Shown piece after piece: positions 10,091-18,439 of a stretch of DNA of 54,425 bases. Made by a program: the position numbers and the translations under genes. The DNA lies in the NCBI GenBank assembly GCA_947178475.1, contig CAMWYM010000006.1:1-54425 (forward strand), written 5' to 3'. This DNA is from an uncultured Clostridium sp. Lineage in GTDB: Bacteria > Bacillota > Clostridia > Lachnospirales > Lachnospiraceae. The notes beneath the pieces were generated by a model. The model had not been told where the DNA came from, searched no databases, and saw only the letters and a program-made list of their open reading frames with translations. Positions within the stretch are counted from its first letter, which is position 1. Every line of letters starts with the position of its first letter.

Positions 10091-10474
10091 TTATGCGTCA
10101 CTGAGTTTACATAATATATCTCCAGCCTGATAATTTACTTCCTGCTCCCTTGGGTATAAGGCGGCTCTTTTATCCCCACCCTGAAGCTGCTTTACCGAAT
10201 TGTTTTCCAGATACAGCTCCTCCATGGTAATCTCTGCCTTTTGTCTACCATTACAGTCAAAAAGAAGATAAGTATCTTCTAATTTCCCTGTTCCCTTTGC
10301 CACAATGCCCTCCAATTTTATATATGTACTGCCATTATATTTCTCTGGATAAGCATCATTTATATAGCAAAGAAAATCCGCCTGCTGGTGAAGTTCATAT
10401 ACCCTGTCGTATATCTGTTTTCGCCTCTCTCTATCCTGTTGTTTCTTAAGCTTTCTCGTCTGATTCAAAAACAT
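10091..10474 (-). CDS. Hypothetical protein, 127 residues
   Basis: I do not recognise this protein. The first about 30 residues are basic and helical (RKLKKQQDRERRKQIYDRVYEL); the rest is strand-rich with a KLEGIVAKGTGKL stretch that reminds me of the beta-barrel domain 2 of translation factors, but the match is weak. No membrane segment or cysteine cluster is present. It has a plausible ribosome site (GGAG, 6 bases before ATG) and sits directly upstream of ung, 12 bases apart, so it is probably in the same transcript. Confidence 0.7.
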   Translation of the reverse strand: MFLNQTRKLKKQQDRERRKQIYDRVYELHQQADFLCYINDAYPEKYNGSTYIKLEGIVAKGTGKLEDTYLLFDCNGRQKAEITMEELYLENNSVKQLQGGDKRAALYPREQEVNYQAGDILCKLSDA

Positions 10475-10576
10475 CTATACTCCATACCATAAAACAAATT
10501 GTCAAGTCACTGTTATCCTCTATCATACAACAAAAAAGAAAACTTGAAAAGAGGATAATTCAGCCCCTTTTCCCTG

Positions 10577-11185
10577 CTAGGAAATTTCTAATCCCAGATG
10601 TGCCGATAAATCCTCATACCCCTGAAAAAGAATCCCCCGCATTCCCATCTGCACTGCTGCATCTACATTAACCTGCCTGTCATCGATAAAAAGGCATTCC
10701 TCCGGATTCAGTGCATATCGCTGACAAAGAAGACGGTAAATCGCCTTATCAGGTTTCTTTATCTTTTCCACTGCAGACACAACATACCCGTCCACCAGAG
10801 AATAAAAGGCAAAGCCTGGCCAATGAAGCTTATACATCTCTAACGGATAGTTAGACAACAGATACACTCTATAGCCCTTTTGCTTAAGCTCAGTAATCAT
10901 CGGTGCAGCATAGGCATATTCCTGCACAAATTTTTCCGGCTGACTCCAGAATTGTCTCAACTGCTTATCATATTCCGGCATAGCCCTCAAAAACTCACTA
11001 AACGCATCCTCTTCCCTAATAGTCCCTTCATCCATCATATCCCAATACTTGGAACTAATCATATTGACGTCAAATGCCTCAATGACCTCATCATCAAAAC
11101 CCAGATTCATACAGTGCTCACGCCAGCAAAAATCAATCAAAACCATACCTACATCAAATACAATATTTCTAATCCCTTTATCCAT
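10577..11185 (-). CDS. HAD-superfamily hydrolase, subfamily IA
   Basis: A haloacid dehalogenase-type phosphatase. Motif I appears as IVFDVGMVLIDF near residue 10, where a second Asp of the usual DxD is replaced by Gly-Met (DVGMV, as in YihX-like phosphatases); motif II is LLSNYP, the motif III lysine lies in KIKKPDKAIY, and motif IV is FIDDRQVNVDAA. The helical cap between motifs I and II is about 85 residues. Substrate is unknown, possibly a sugar phosphate such as glucose-1-phosphate by analogy with YihX. Start chosen at ATG 11185, 10 bases after AGGAGG; the upstream ATG at 11194 is only one base from that site. A terminator hairpin for the upstream chemoreceptor gene ends right at this ribosome site. 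Confidence 0.88.
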   Translation of the reverse strand: MDKGIRNIVFDVGMVLIDFCWREHCMNLGFDDEVIEAFDVNMISSKYWDMMDEGTIREEDAFSEFLRAMPEYDKQLRQFWSQPEKFVQEYAYAAPMITELKQKGYRVYLLSNYPLEMYKLHWPGFAFYSLVDGYVVSAVEKIKKPDKAIYRLLCQRYALNPEECLFIDDRQVNVDAAVQMGMRGILFQGYEDLSAHLGLEIS

Positions 11186-11201
11186 GACCGCCATTCCTCC
11201 T

Positions 11202-11244
11202 AAAAAGGGCTGCTGTATAAGGTTATCCCCAACACAACAGCCCT
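11202..11244 (-). terminator. Intrinsic terminator after the chemoreceptor gene
   Basis: Inverted repeat AGGGCTGCTGT (11206-11216) with ACAACAGCCCT (11234-11244), one mismatch, followed on the minus strand by a run of five U. It sits only a few bases before the AGGAGG ribosome site of the HAD hydrolase gene. Confidence 0.8.
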
Positions 11245-11263
11245 GTGCCTCTTCTTATGCGTA

Positions 11264-12964
11264 TTATATCTGGAAAATACCAATCTTTTCCTCTAATTCT
11301 TCCGCAATGGAATTCAAGCCCTGTGCCTTTTCGGCAATGTCGTTCACAATGCTTGCGACTTCAACAACCGACGCTGACGTCTCCTCAGTGGCTGCCGCAT
11401 TCTCCTCTGCGATGGAGGTAAGATTATTCACCACATCCACCACATTTACTCTCGCCTGATCCATCTCCTTGGTTTTAGCCGAAATTATCTGCATTCCGGC
11501 AAGTGATGCCGATACGCCCTCCCGAATCTCCGTAAATGCATTATCCGTGCGAATAATATGTTCTGTCTGTAGTCCGATAATTTCCTTTACCTGTGTCATG
11601 GTCTTAACTGCTTTTTCGGAATCCAGCAACAGCATATCAATAATCTGCTGAATTCTCTCCGCAGATTCGGTAGACTGCTCTGCCAGCTTCTGAATCTCAG
11701 AAGCAACCACTGCAAAGCCGCGTCCCTGCTCACCAGCTCTTGCCGCCTCAATAGATGCATTCAACGACAGCAAATTGGTTTCACTGGCAATATCAGTAAT
11801 CAGCCTTGTAGCCTCCCCAATCTTTAACGCAGATTCATTGGTAACCTCTGTCTGTTTTGCAATCACATCAATGTATTCATCTGACTGGCGATTAATTTCT
11901 CTAAGCTCAGCCAAAATTCTCTGTGCATTCTCATTCGCACTCTGCATCTGCTTAGCAGACACCATCAACTCATCCACCGTTTTGCCAGTATCCTTGACCA
12001 TATCTCCAATCACAATGACGTTGCCAGTGGCCTCCTGTGTCTCATCTGCCTGACTGCTTGCTCCATTAGCAATATCATTCACTGCACTTTCCACCTGTTC
12101 CATCGTGTTATTAGTCTCTGTTGCCCCTGTATATAAAGCCTCTGCAGAAGCCGCCAATGCACTACTATTCTCACGTATTGCCAGTACTACATTGATCAGC
12201 TGCTCCCTAAGCGTACTAAGGGCACGGGACATCATGCCAATTTCATCCTTCCGCTGATTTATCTTAGTCTGAGTATCATTTTCCGAGAAATCCATCTGCG
12301 CTACCTTATCTGTCAGCTTGCCGATTTCAAAAATCGGATTAATCACAAGAATCGTAATCAACGCTATCGCAACTCCAAAACATATAACAAAAGAAATCAG
12401 CAACCCTAAGCTTCCTTTTCGATTAATGGAGTCAATGGAATTAAACACCTCATCCTCATCTGCAGTAACCACCAAAATAAACTGCTGACTTTCATTCACG
12501 AAATATGCTGCATATTTATTAGCACCCTTATACTCGTAGCCGATAACCTTATTCTCTACCTTTTTGCCTGCCTGAATATCCGCTGTCACACCCTTCACCA
12601 CTTCATTCTCAACAGGCTGTCCAATCTTTTCGGGCGTGGGATGGTATAACATTGTCCCATCCGGCGCAACAACATATACGTAGCTGCTCTCTACTCCTTC
12701 CAGCCCAACCCCAGCCAGATATTTTGTTAGCTGCTCGCTGCTGAGTGCCTCATCCACTCCTGCAATGTCAATTTCATTGTCAATTACCAAGCCGTAAGCT
12801 ATAGCTAAATCCTTGAGATAATTCTGTGACAACTCAGAAATCTTGTCCTTGACATTTGGTGAATAAATCAAAATCATCATTATCCCCGTCACAACAATCG
12901 CCGCAGCAACCAATGCACTTAATTTTGTGCGGATAGAGTAAATTGTCCCTACTTTCCCTTTCAT
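11264..12964 (-). CDS. Methyl-accepting chemotaxis protein with extracellular Cache-type sensor
   Basis: A transmembrane chemoreceptor of about 566 residues. A first membrane segment ([20 protein letters not shown], near residues 14-33) and a second near 190-212 flank a Cache-like domain of about 150 residues that contains the usual [18 protein letters not shown] signature. A HAMP domain follows, then the long coiled-coil signalling region with the hairpin tip [20 protein letters not shown]. The C-terminus has no CheR-binding pentapeptide. I chose ATG 12964, 7-8 bases after GGAGGAG; the longer frame to 13021 has no ribosome site. No other chemotaxis genes lie in the window, so this is an orphan receptor. 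Ligand unknown; Cache domains usually bind amino acids or other small metabolites. Confidence 0.95.
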   Translation of the reverse strand: MKGKVGTIYSIRTKLSALVAAAIVVTGIMMILIYSPNVKDKISELSQNYLKDLAIAYGLVIDNEIDIAGVDEALSSEQLTKYLAGVGLEGVESSYVYVVAPDGTMLYHPTPEKIGQPVENEVVKGVTADIQAGKKVENKVIGYEYKGANKYAAYFVNESQQFILVVTADEDEVFNSIDSINRKGSLGLLISFVICFGVAIALITILVINPIFEIGKLTDKVAQMDFSENDTQTKINQRKDEIGMMSRALSTLREQLINVVLAIRENSSALAASAEALYTGATETNNTMEQVESAVNDIANGASSQADETQEATGNVIVIGDMVKDTGKTVDELMVSAKQMQSANENAQRILAELREINRQSDEYIDVIAKQTEVTNESALKIGEATRLITDIASETNLLSLNASIEAARAGEQGRGFAVVASEIQKLAEQSTESAERIQQIIDMLLLDSEKAVKTMTQVKEIIGLQTEHIIRTDNAFTEIREGVSASLAGMQIISAKTKEMDQARVNVVDVVNNLTSIAEENAAATEETSASVVEVASIVNDIAEKAQGLNSIAEELEEKIGIFQI

Positions 12965-13082
12965 TCTGTCTTCTCCTCCGTTCATCAAATAGTTAGTGTA
13001 TATTATAACATTTCCCACCATATTTCACAATGTTTTATTTTGGGTAATGTCAATCTTTTCATGACAAACAGTGTGTTTACAA

Positions 13083-13123
13083 ATAAAAAAGGCTCAGCAA
13101 ATCAAGTCACAATTTGCAAAGCC
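13083..13123 (-). terminator. Intrinsic terminator after the C39-like peptidase gene
   Basis: Stem formed by GGCTcaGCAAAT (from 13091) and ATTTGCaaAGCC (to 13123) with a 9-base loop, followed on the minus strand by a run of U (A-run at 13083-13090 on the plus strand). It ends the signalling operon that starts at 16647. Confidence 0.8.
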
Positions 13124-13177
13124 CCCATTTTCAAAATCCAGCTGTTCAATATAGACAATATCACAAGCATCTGGCTA

Positions 13178-14074
13178 TTAATAAATGTACCCCCACATAC
13201 TTCTGATCTGCCCGCTTATAGTATCATAGCTCCATGACCGGCTGCTTCTTATCCGGCTGAAAGGGTCATTGACGAGAAAACCATCCTGGTCATATCCATA
13301 GATAACAATAAAATGTCCACTGGAAGTAAAATCCCCCGGACCCATGGAACAGATTATCATTCCTCCGCCGTCCAGATAACCCTTCATATTCCCCTCACCT
13401 AAAGACAATTCCTCTGTCTTCACTCCGTAATAGGCTGCTGCATCCGTCATCAAGCTCCATGAGGTTCCTTCTCCATAGACATAATATCCGTTGTTCTCGC
13501 TAAACTCTGCAATGACATCAGGTGTGGCATTCTCATTTCCCGTTAGACTGAATATCACCATGGAAAGGCAGGCAGGACCACAGCCGGACAGTCCGACATT
13601 GTCATCCCCGTAAGGTACATAGCCCCATCTTGCATCCCACTGCAGAAACAACGGATACTGCTGTTCTCTTTCCCTTGCGCTGAAGCCTCCTGCCGCCACC
13701 GGCTGGGCATCTGGATAGTTTTTGACAAACTCAACTATTTCCGGATTTTTCTCCAGTGTTTCCAACATGACATCCGGATAAAGTTCCCGGTTTTCAAAAA
13801 CAGACTTCCACATATCCGTCTGTCGTATTTCCTCATGGGTCATCTGAGAAATATCACTGCTCCTGCTTTTCCCGAAAGCAGTCTTCACACGGTCTATGGA
13901 CACATCATTTCCATCCATCTCCGCTAACCATTTTATGCCTATTCCTCCCACCGACAGAAGGATAACAACCACTCCAAAATAAAAGGAAAACTGAAGAAGC
14001 TTTCTTATCCGCCGCTGCTTCGCTCTCCGTCTTCTCCTTTCCATTCTGATTCTGTTCATCTGTACATCAGTCAT
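13178..14074 (-). CDS. Membrane-anchored C39-family cysteine peptidase
   Basis: A 298-residue protein with a basic N-terminus, one membrane segment (about 27-47) and an extracellular papain-like domain of the C39_2 type. The catalytic Cys is in SGCGPAC (C165), the His in SGHFIVIYG (H254) and the third catalytic residue in VNDP (D270). Unlike C39 peptidases fused to bacteriocin exporters, it is free-standing, so cleavage of leader peptides is unlikely; a cell-wall or surface-protein substrate is more probable (inference). It is the last gene of the operon with the VanS/VanR-like pair, 104 bases after the kinase, so it is likely controlled by that system. A terminator follows. Confidence 0.88.
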   Translation of the reverse strand: MTDVQMNRIRMERRRRRAKQRRIRKLLQFSFYFGVVVILLSVGGIGIKWLAEMDGNDVSIDRVKTAFGKSRSSDISQMTHEEIRQTDMWKSVFENRELYPDVMLETLEKNPEIVEFVKNYPDAQPVAAGGFSAREREQQYPLFLQWDARWGYVPYGDDNVGLSGCGPACLSMVIFSLTGNENATPDVIAEFSENNGYYVYGEGTSWSLMTDAAAYYGVKTEELSLGEGNMKGYLDGGGMIICSMGPGDFTSSGHFIVIYGYDQDGFLVNDPFSRIRSSRSWSYDTISGQIRSMWGYIY

Positions 14075-14178
14075 CGTATCATCCGCTCCCTTCCTGTTTC
14101 ATACTTAAATTGTATCAAAACAGAAGGTTTTGGTTTTACGGATTCCATTGGAAAATTATGATATTTTCATTACCAAAT

Positions 14179-15324
14179 TCATACGATTTTCTGACAATCC
14201 ACCGGAAGCTTTACAATGAATACCACACTCTCATTGTCACTTTCCGCCTTAATAGCACCTCCGTGCAGTTCCACAATCTCCTTTGAAATAGCAAGTCCCA
14301 GACCTGTTCCACCAGTGCTTGAGGAACGGGCAGAGTCCACCCGGAAAAATTGCTCAAATATACGTTCCAGCTTATCCTCTGGAATTGTTTTACCATGATT
14401 TTTAACGGAAACCTCCACGTTGTTCTCCGTCGTTTTCAGCGAAAGATAAATATCCGTATCCGGATAGCTGTAGCTCACCGCATTCCGGATAAGATTGTCA
14501 AATACCCGTTCCAGCTTATCAGGATCACAGACAAGCTCTACCCCGGTCTCGATATCCGTACGCCATTCAAGCCCCTTCTCCGTCAGTATAGGATAGAATT
14601 CACTGACAATCTGCTCTAACATCCTGCTCAGATTAACCCTCTCTGCCTCCAGTGTCAGCTTAGACAAATTGAACCGGGTAATCTCAAAAAATTCATTGAT
14701 AAGTTCTTCCAAACGCTCTGCCTTATCCAAGGCAATGCCGGTGTACTTACCTCTCAGTCCCTCCGAAATCTGAGGCTCATCCCTAAGCAGGGTAAGATAT
14801 CCAATCACCGAGGTAATAGGGGTTTTCAAGTCATGGGCAAGGTACGTAACCAAATCATTTTTTCTCTGTTCCGCCTCTCTGGCATTTCTCTCATTATTCA
14901 AAATCTCCACTCTGGTCTGATTCAATCTGTTCTCCACCTCTTTAAGCGGCTCCGGCAGTTCGATCAGACTGCTGTTTTCCCTGTAAAATTCCTCCGTCCC
15001 CCGCACCACCTCCTGAAGATAGTTAAAGGTCCTTCTCCAAAAAAAGTAAAAGATAACGGCAACACCGGATACGGCATACAAAATGAGCACAAGTGTATTG
15101 TTCGTAATATGAAACTCTGCCCAATGAACCAGATAATAAAAAAGTTCATCCCCGTACCACACTCTACCATGATAATACTCATAGAAAAAATAATACAGCA
15201 GCACTCCCAGCGCAGCATAAATTACAATGCTAAACAGAATCTGCAATCTCATACGCTGTCTCATTTTGCCCAAAGACTTCTTAGTTTTCAATGGTATACC
15301 CGACCCCCCAAACCGTTTTGACAT
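14179..15324 (-). CDS. VanS-like membrane sensor histidine kinase
   Basis: A 381-residue kinase with two membrane segments (about 28-48 and 76-96) and only about 27 residues between them outside the cell, a layout typical of VanS and other envelope-stress kinases with tiny sensor loops. The HisKA motif is YLAHDLKTPITSV (H164), the N-box LIRNAVSYSYP, and the G boxes include EQFFRVDSARSSSTGGTGLGLAISKEI. It pairs with the OmpR-type regulator directly upstream and, as annotated, overlaps its 3' end by 44 bases. A start at ATG 15264 (residue 21) would remove the overlap but neither start has a strong ribosome site. No D-Ala-D-Lac ligase genes are nearby, so resistance cannot be inferred. Confidence 0.93.
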   Translation of the reverse strand: MSKRFGGSGIPLKTKKSLGKMRQRMRLQILFSIVIYAALGVLLYYFFYEYYHGRVWYGDELFYYLVHWAEFHITNNTLVLILYAVSGVAVIFYFFWRRTFNYLQEVVRGTEEFYRENSSLIELPEPLKEVENRLNQTRVEILNNERNAREAEQRKNDLVTYLAHDLKTPITSVIGYLTLLRDEPQISEGLRGKYTGIALDKAERLEELINEFFEITRFNLSKLTLEAERVNLSRMLEQIVSEFYPILTEKGLEWRTDIETGVELVCDPDKLERVFDNLIRNAVSYSYPDTDIYLSLKTTENNVEVSVKNHGKTIPEDKLERIFEQFFRVDSARSSSTGGTGLGLAISKEIVELHGGAIKAESDNESVVFIVKLPVDCQKIV

Positions 15325-15979
15325 ATTTAGGCTTTCTTGCCGGTTCCTTCAATTTTTCCCGAAGCCTTGCAATATGTGCCATGACTGTATTGTTATTATC
15401 CAGATATTCCTCACCCCACACACCCTCAAAAAGCTCCTCTGATGACACTACACTGCCTCTGCGTTCACACAGATACCACAAAATATCAAACTCTATCGGA
15501 GTTAACGACAGCTCTTTTCCGTTTAACATGCATTTGTGGCTCTTTTTGGAAATATGTAGTCCCCGGATATCAATTTCCTCTGATTCATGATTTTCCTGCT
15601 CTGACTGATTGTAGCGGGTGTATCTGCGAAGCTGGGTCTTTACCCTCGCCATAAGCTCCAAAGGATTAAACGGCTTCGTCACATAGTCGTCTGCCCCCAG
15701 TGTTAAGCCGGTAATTTTATCTAAATCGTCTACCTTTGCTGTCAACATGATAATGGGAAACAAATACCGCTCCCTGATTTTCTGACACAGGGTAAAGCCA
15801 TCCATATCTGGAAGCATGACATCAAGAATCGCCATATCAAGCTCCTCTTTTGTAACGCATTCCAGCGCATCTGTGGCATTGTAAAACTTATACACCTGAT
15901 AACCATCGTTTTGCAGATAAACCTCTACCAGATCCGCTATTTCCTTTTCATCATCGACAATCATTATCCTTTGTCCCAT
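15281..15979 (-). CDS. VanR-like OmpR/PhoB-family response regulator
   Basis: A 232-residue two-domain regulator. The receiver has the acidic pair VDDE, phosphoacceptor D53 in ILDVMLPDMDG, the switch Thr in MLTAK and the Lys in VTKPF. The C-terminal winged helix ends in the usual YVKTVWGVGYTIEN, which should bind direct repeats. I chose ATG 15979 (MGQRIMIVDDE) because AAAGGA lies about 10 bases upstream; a longer frame starts at 16000 within the stop of the preceding REC-ComFB gene. Its probable target is the pair of 11-base TTACAT repeats at the operon promoter (16731-16752), i.e. autoregulation (inference). Confidence 0.94.
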   Translation of the reverse strand: MGQRIMIVDDEKEIADLVEVYLQNDGYQVYKFYNATDALECVTKEELDMAILDVMLPDMDGFTLCQKIRERYLFPIIMLTAKVDDLDKITGLTLGADDYVTKPFNPLELMARVKTQLRRYTRYNQSEQENHESEEIDIRGLHISKKSHKCMLNGKELSLTPIEFDILWYLCERRGSVVSSEELFEGVWGEEYLDNNNTVMAHIARLREKLKEPARKPKYVKTVWGVGYTIEN

Positions 15980-15999
15980 GACAACAGAATCCTTTCCCA

Positions 16000-16647
16000 T
16001 TATTTGTGACTCGGTCGTTCCTTTACCATCTGTGCATAATAAGTAATATCCGTCAAAAGCTTAATCCGATCACCTCTTGACGTCCTCTGGGCTGCCATTG
16101 CAATGGCAGATCCCTTCTCACTTGTTACATATTTGGGCGGTTCGTTATTCAATGTTAACGTCAGCAAATCCCGCCTGCAGATTAAGCAGGTACACATTCC
16201 CAGATTGTCAATGCACTGTTCCATTTCCTCCCGTATCAGATCCTCCATTACATTGTGAACCATTCTAGTGTTGCCGACACACAGCACATTGTCTACACGC
16301 CGCTTAACAACACTGGGATTTATCGGTTTTAACAGCACATCATCCGCACCCATGGAAATGGCGTATTCCACCTCTTCCGTCTGCTCCGAAGAGGCTAGAA
16401 CCAGTACAGGAATATTCTTATATGCCAGATTACTCTCCATGCATTCTAATATTTCTTTTCCCTTTATCTCCGGTGTCTGCAAATCGATAATGATCAAATC
16501 AATTTCGCCAGCATGCGCTTCCAAATAAGAATATCCTTTTTCTCCATCCGAAACCTTCTCACATACGTAGTCCGTCCCAAGCGAATCCACCAGTACATTA
16601 AAAACCTCATCATCATTGTCCACCAAAAGTATACTATTCTTTCTCAT
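16000..16647 (-). CDS. Response regulator with C-terminal ComFB-like domain
   Basis: A 215-residue protein. Residues 1-122 are a receiver domain with acidic pocket VDNDDE, phosphoacceptor D55 in IIIDLQTPEI and K107 in LLKP. Residues about 128-210 match the pattern of the ComFB family: NVMEDLIREEM, a Cys motif CTCLICRRD (C152, C154, C157) and LTLNNEPPKYVTSEKG. ComFB proteins have been reported as cyclic-dinucleotide receptors in cyanobacteria and Bacillus; whether this one binds such a ligand is an inference. It is the first gene of the operon and abuts the VanR-like regulator, so phosphorylation could come from the VanS-like kinase or another source. Receiver-ComFB fusions are not something I know to be characterised. 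Confidence 0.88.
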   Translation of the reverse strand: MRKNSILLVDNDDEVFNVLVDSLGTDYVCEKVSDGEKGYSYLEAHAGEIDLIIIDLQTPEIKGKEILECMESNLAYKNIPVLVLASSEQTEEVEYAISMGADDVLLKPINPSVVKRRVDNVLCVGNTRMVHNVMEDLIREEMEQCIDNLGMCTCLICRRDLLTLTLNNEPPKYVTSEKGSAIAMAAQRTSRGDRIKLLTDITYYAQMVKERPSHK

Positions 16648-16724
16648 CCTTTGCCCCCTGCTAATTTATTTTTAACAAACCTCTCCGTCGATGCCAATCT
16701 ACTATTGCTATGTTGCTTTTACCA

Positions 16725-16752
16725 ATTATACCACAATGTAACCAAAATGTAA
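16725..16752 (-). promoter_or_regulatory. Operon promoter with tandem 11-base TTACAT repeats
   Basis: On the minus strand two adjacent repeats, TTACATTTTGG (16742-16752) and TTACATTGTGG (16731-16741), sit directly before a -10 TATAAT (16725-16730). No good -35 hexamer is present; the repeats take its place. Direct repeats with an 11-base period are the standard binding arrangement for OmpR/PhoB-family activators, so this is probably where the VanR-like regulator acts. Confidence 0.72.
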
Positions 16753-16827
16753 CTAAGCAATCTCACTTTCGTATTGAGAGTCAAAAACCCCGCCGCTCGC
16801 AGGGATAAACCATAGTGATAACATATC

Positions 16828-16860
16828 AAAAATGGGAAGCCTTGATATTCAAGCTTCCCA
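16828..16860 (-). terminator. Intrinsic terminator after tRNA-Leu
   Basis: TGGGAAGC (16833-16840) pairs with GCTTCCCA (16853-16860), with an inner TTGA/TCAA stem, and on the minus strand is followed by TTTTTGA. It lies 12 bases downstream of the tRNA-Leu 3' end. Confidence 0.85.
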
Positions 16861-16872
16861 AAACTCTCTCAA

Positions 16873-16957
16873 CTGCGGAAGATGGGACTTGAACCCACAC
16901 GGTGTTGCCACCACCAGATCCTTAGTCTGGCCTGTCTGCCAATTCCAGCACTTCCGC
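16873..16957 (-). tRNA. tRNA-Leu, anticodon AAG
   Basis: An 85-base class II tRNA. The acceptor arms GCGGAAG and CTTCCGC pair; the anticodon stem CCAGA/TCTGG encloses loop CTAAGGA, giving anticodon AAG (A34 probably modified to inosine). The long variable arm TGGTGGCAACACC and the T arm GTGGG-TTCAAGT-CCCAT identify it as tRNA-Leu. The discriminator is A and the CCA tail is not encoded. A possible -10 (TATAAT at 16965-16970 on the minus strand) lies so close that the primary transcript would have almost no 5' leader. Confidence 0.95.
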
Positions 16958-17126
16958 ATATTTAATTATATGTCTGGCTTCCTCAATATGTGACACATTC
17001 ACTGTGAGAAAATATCCGTTAAATCAAAAGCCTTGTATAGATTACTACTTTTTCGAAAAAAATGCAACCATAAAGTATAGTTTTTTGAAACTTTTTGCAA
17101 ATCTCCACTTAAACTATAGATATCTG

Positions 17127-17146
17127 CTGCCGGTCTCTACCGGCAG
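17127..17146. other. Short GC-rich hairpin downstream of rplT
   Basis: Perfect 8-base inverted repeat CTGCCGGT-ctct-ACCGGCAG in the 259-base gap between tRNA-Leu and rplT. It lacks a U-run on either strand, so it is not a canonical terminator; it could be a 3'-end stabilising hairpin of the infC-rpmI-rplT transcript. Nothing else is recognised in this gap apart from the possible tRNA promoter. Confidence 0.4.
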
Positions 17147-17216
17147 ACGTTTCCCATGGAACAGTCACAGTCCATTCCGGAAACGCCTCCAAAGACCAAA
17201 TCTCATTTACATTTAA

Positions 17217-17573
17217 TTACGCTAATTTTGCCTTAGCAACCTCTACTAATTTTGAAAAGCCCTCTGCATCAGATACTGCCAACTCAGCAAGCATCTTTCT
17301 GTTCATGTCAACACCAGCCAGTTTCAAACCATACATAAACTTGCTATATGATAAGCCGTTCATTCTTGCTGCTGCATTGATACGTGCAATCCAAAGACGT
17401 CTAAACTGTCTCTTTCTCTGCTTTCTTCCGGCATATGAAGAGGTAAGTGCTCTCATCACTGACTGCTTAGCCACTCTGTACTGCTTAGATCTAGCTCCTC
17501 TATATCCCTTTGCCAGCTTCAATGTTCTATTATGTTTCTTTTTCGCGCCTACGCCGCCTTTAACTCTTGCCAT
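17217..17573 (-). CDS. rplT: Ribosomal protein L20
   Basis: Large-subunit protein L20, 118 residues, the normal length. The N-terminus [16 protein letters not shown] and the Arg/Lys-rich [15 protein letters not shown] are family hallmarks; the globular C-terminal half follows from about residue 60. It is the last gene of infC-rpmI-rplT, 25 bases after rpmI, with TAGGAGG before its ATG. In Bacillus L20 binds the operon leader and causes premature termination; the leader structure upstream of infC here suggests the same control. Confidence 0.98.
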   Translation of the reverse strand: MARVKGGVGAKKKHNRTLKLAKGYRGARSKQYRVAKQSVMRALTSSYAGRKQRKRQFRRLWIARINAAARMNGLSYSKFMYGLKLAGVDMNRKMLAELAVSDAEGFSKLVEVAKAKLA

Positions 17574-17598
17574 TTCAAATTCCTCCTAATTTCCAATC

Positions 17599-17796
17599 TT
17601 ACAGATAAGGTAAAATCTTCTTCATTACCTTCTCGTTTGTCTTATCCATCATGGTTGATTTTCTCAGATTTCTTTTTCTCTTAGCAGTTTTCTTGGTCAG
17701 AATATGGCTCTTGTAAGCTTTATTTCTCTTAAGACCACCTTTTCCCGTTTTCTTAAAACGCTTAGCTGCTGCTCTGTTTGTTTTTAATTTTGGCAT
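17599..17796 (-). CDS. rpmI: Ribosomal protein L35
   Basis: Large-subunit protein L35, 65 residues, full length. The sequence [18 protein letters not shown] and the central [20 protein letters not shown] are typical of the family. It has a strong AAGGAGGAAG ribosome site and lies between infC and rplT, the conserved bacterial order. No oddities. Confidence 0.98.
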   Translation of the reverse strand: MPKLKTNRAAAKRFKKTGKGGLKRNKAYKSHILTKKTAKRKRNLRKSTMMDKTNEKVMKKILPYL

Positions 17797-17906
17797 TATT
17801 ATCTTCCTCCTTCAATATCTCTTATCACCGGAACCATGTTCCTTCATATAATAACTCTGCTATAACAAAGTTACTCTGCACAATCAGCATATCTGCCTCA
17901 TCTGTA

Positions 17907-18413
17907 CTATTTCTTTTCGCTCAAAAACATAATCATGCTTCTGCCCTCAAATTTCGCCGGCTTATCCACTATAGCAATGTCCTCCAACTGCTCAGCGAAC
18001 TGATCTAAAATCACCTTACTCTGGTTCACATGGGCAAGCTCTCTTCCCCGGAATCTCAAGGTAACTTTGACCTTATCACCCTTTGATAAGAACTTTCTCG
18101 CCTGATTTACCTTTGTATTCAAATCATTGGTATCAATGTTTGGAGACAGCCGTACTTCCTTGATATCAATAGTTTTCTGTTTTTTCTTTGCTTCCTTTTC
18201 CTTTCTCGCAAGCTCATAACGGTATTTACCATAATCAATAATCTTACATACCGGTGGCTTTGCATTCGGAGCAATCTTTACCAGATCTAATTCAGCCTCT
18301 CTTGCCAGCCTAAGGGCATCCTTCGTCGGCATAATCCCTAACTGTTCCCCCTCCGTTCCAATCAAACGGACTTCCTTATCACGAATCTGCTCATTGATCA
18401 TTAACTCGCTAAT
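17907..18413 (-). CDS. infC: Translation initiation factor IF-3, AUU start
   Basis: IF-3 prevents premature subunit joining and checks the start codon. The N-domain begins INEQIRDKEVRLIG and the C-domain holds KVTLRFRGRELAHV. I place the start at ATT 18413-18411: AGGAGG lies 9 bases upstream and the next ATG (residue 5, MINEQ) has no ribosome site at the right distance. AUU initiation is established for infC in E. coli and Bacillus relatives and lets IF-3 repress its own translation. The encoded protein is 168 residues, a usual length. It is the first gene of the operon, preceded by a terminator-type hairpin in its leader. Confidence 0.95.
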   Translation of the reverse strand: MSELMINEQIRDKEVRLIGTEGEQLGIMPTKDALRLAREAELDLVKIAPNAKPPVCKIIDYGKYRYELARKEKEAKKKQKTIDIKEVRLSPNIDTNDLNTKVNQARKFLSKGDKVKVTLRFRGRELAHVNQSKVILDQFAEQLEDIAIVDKPAKFEGRSMIMFLSEKK

Positions 18414-18439
18414 GTCCTTGTACCTCCTAATTATTATAT

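Noticed and set aside
13178-16647. Vancomycin resistance cluster
   Set aside because: The kinase and regulator are VanS/VanR-like but no vanH, vanA/B-type ligase or vanX genes are present; the fourth gene is a C39-like peptidase.
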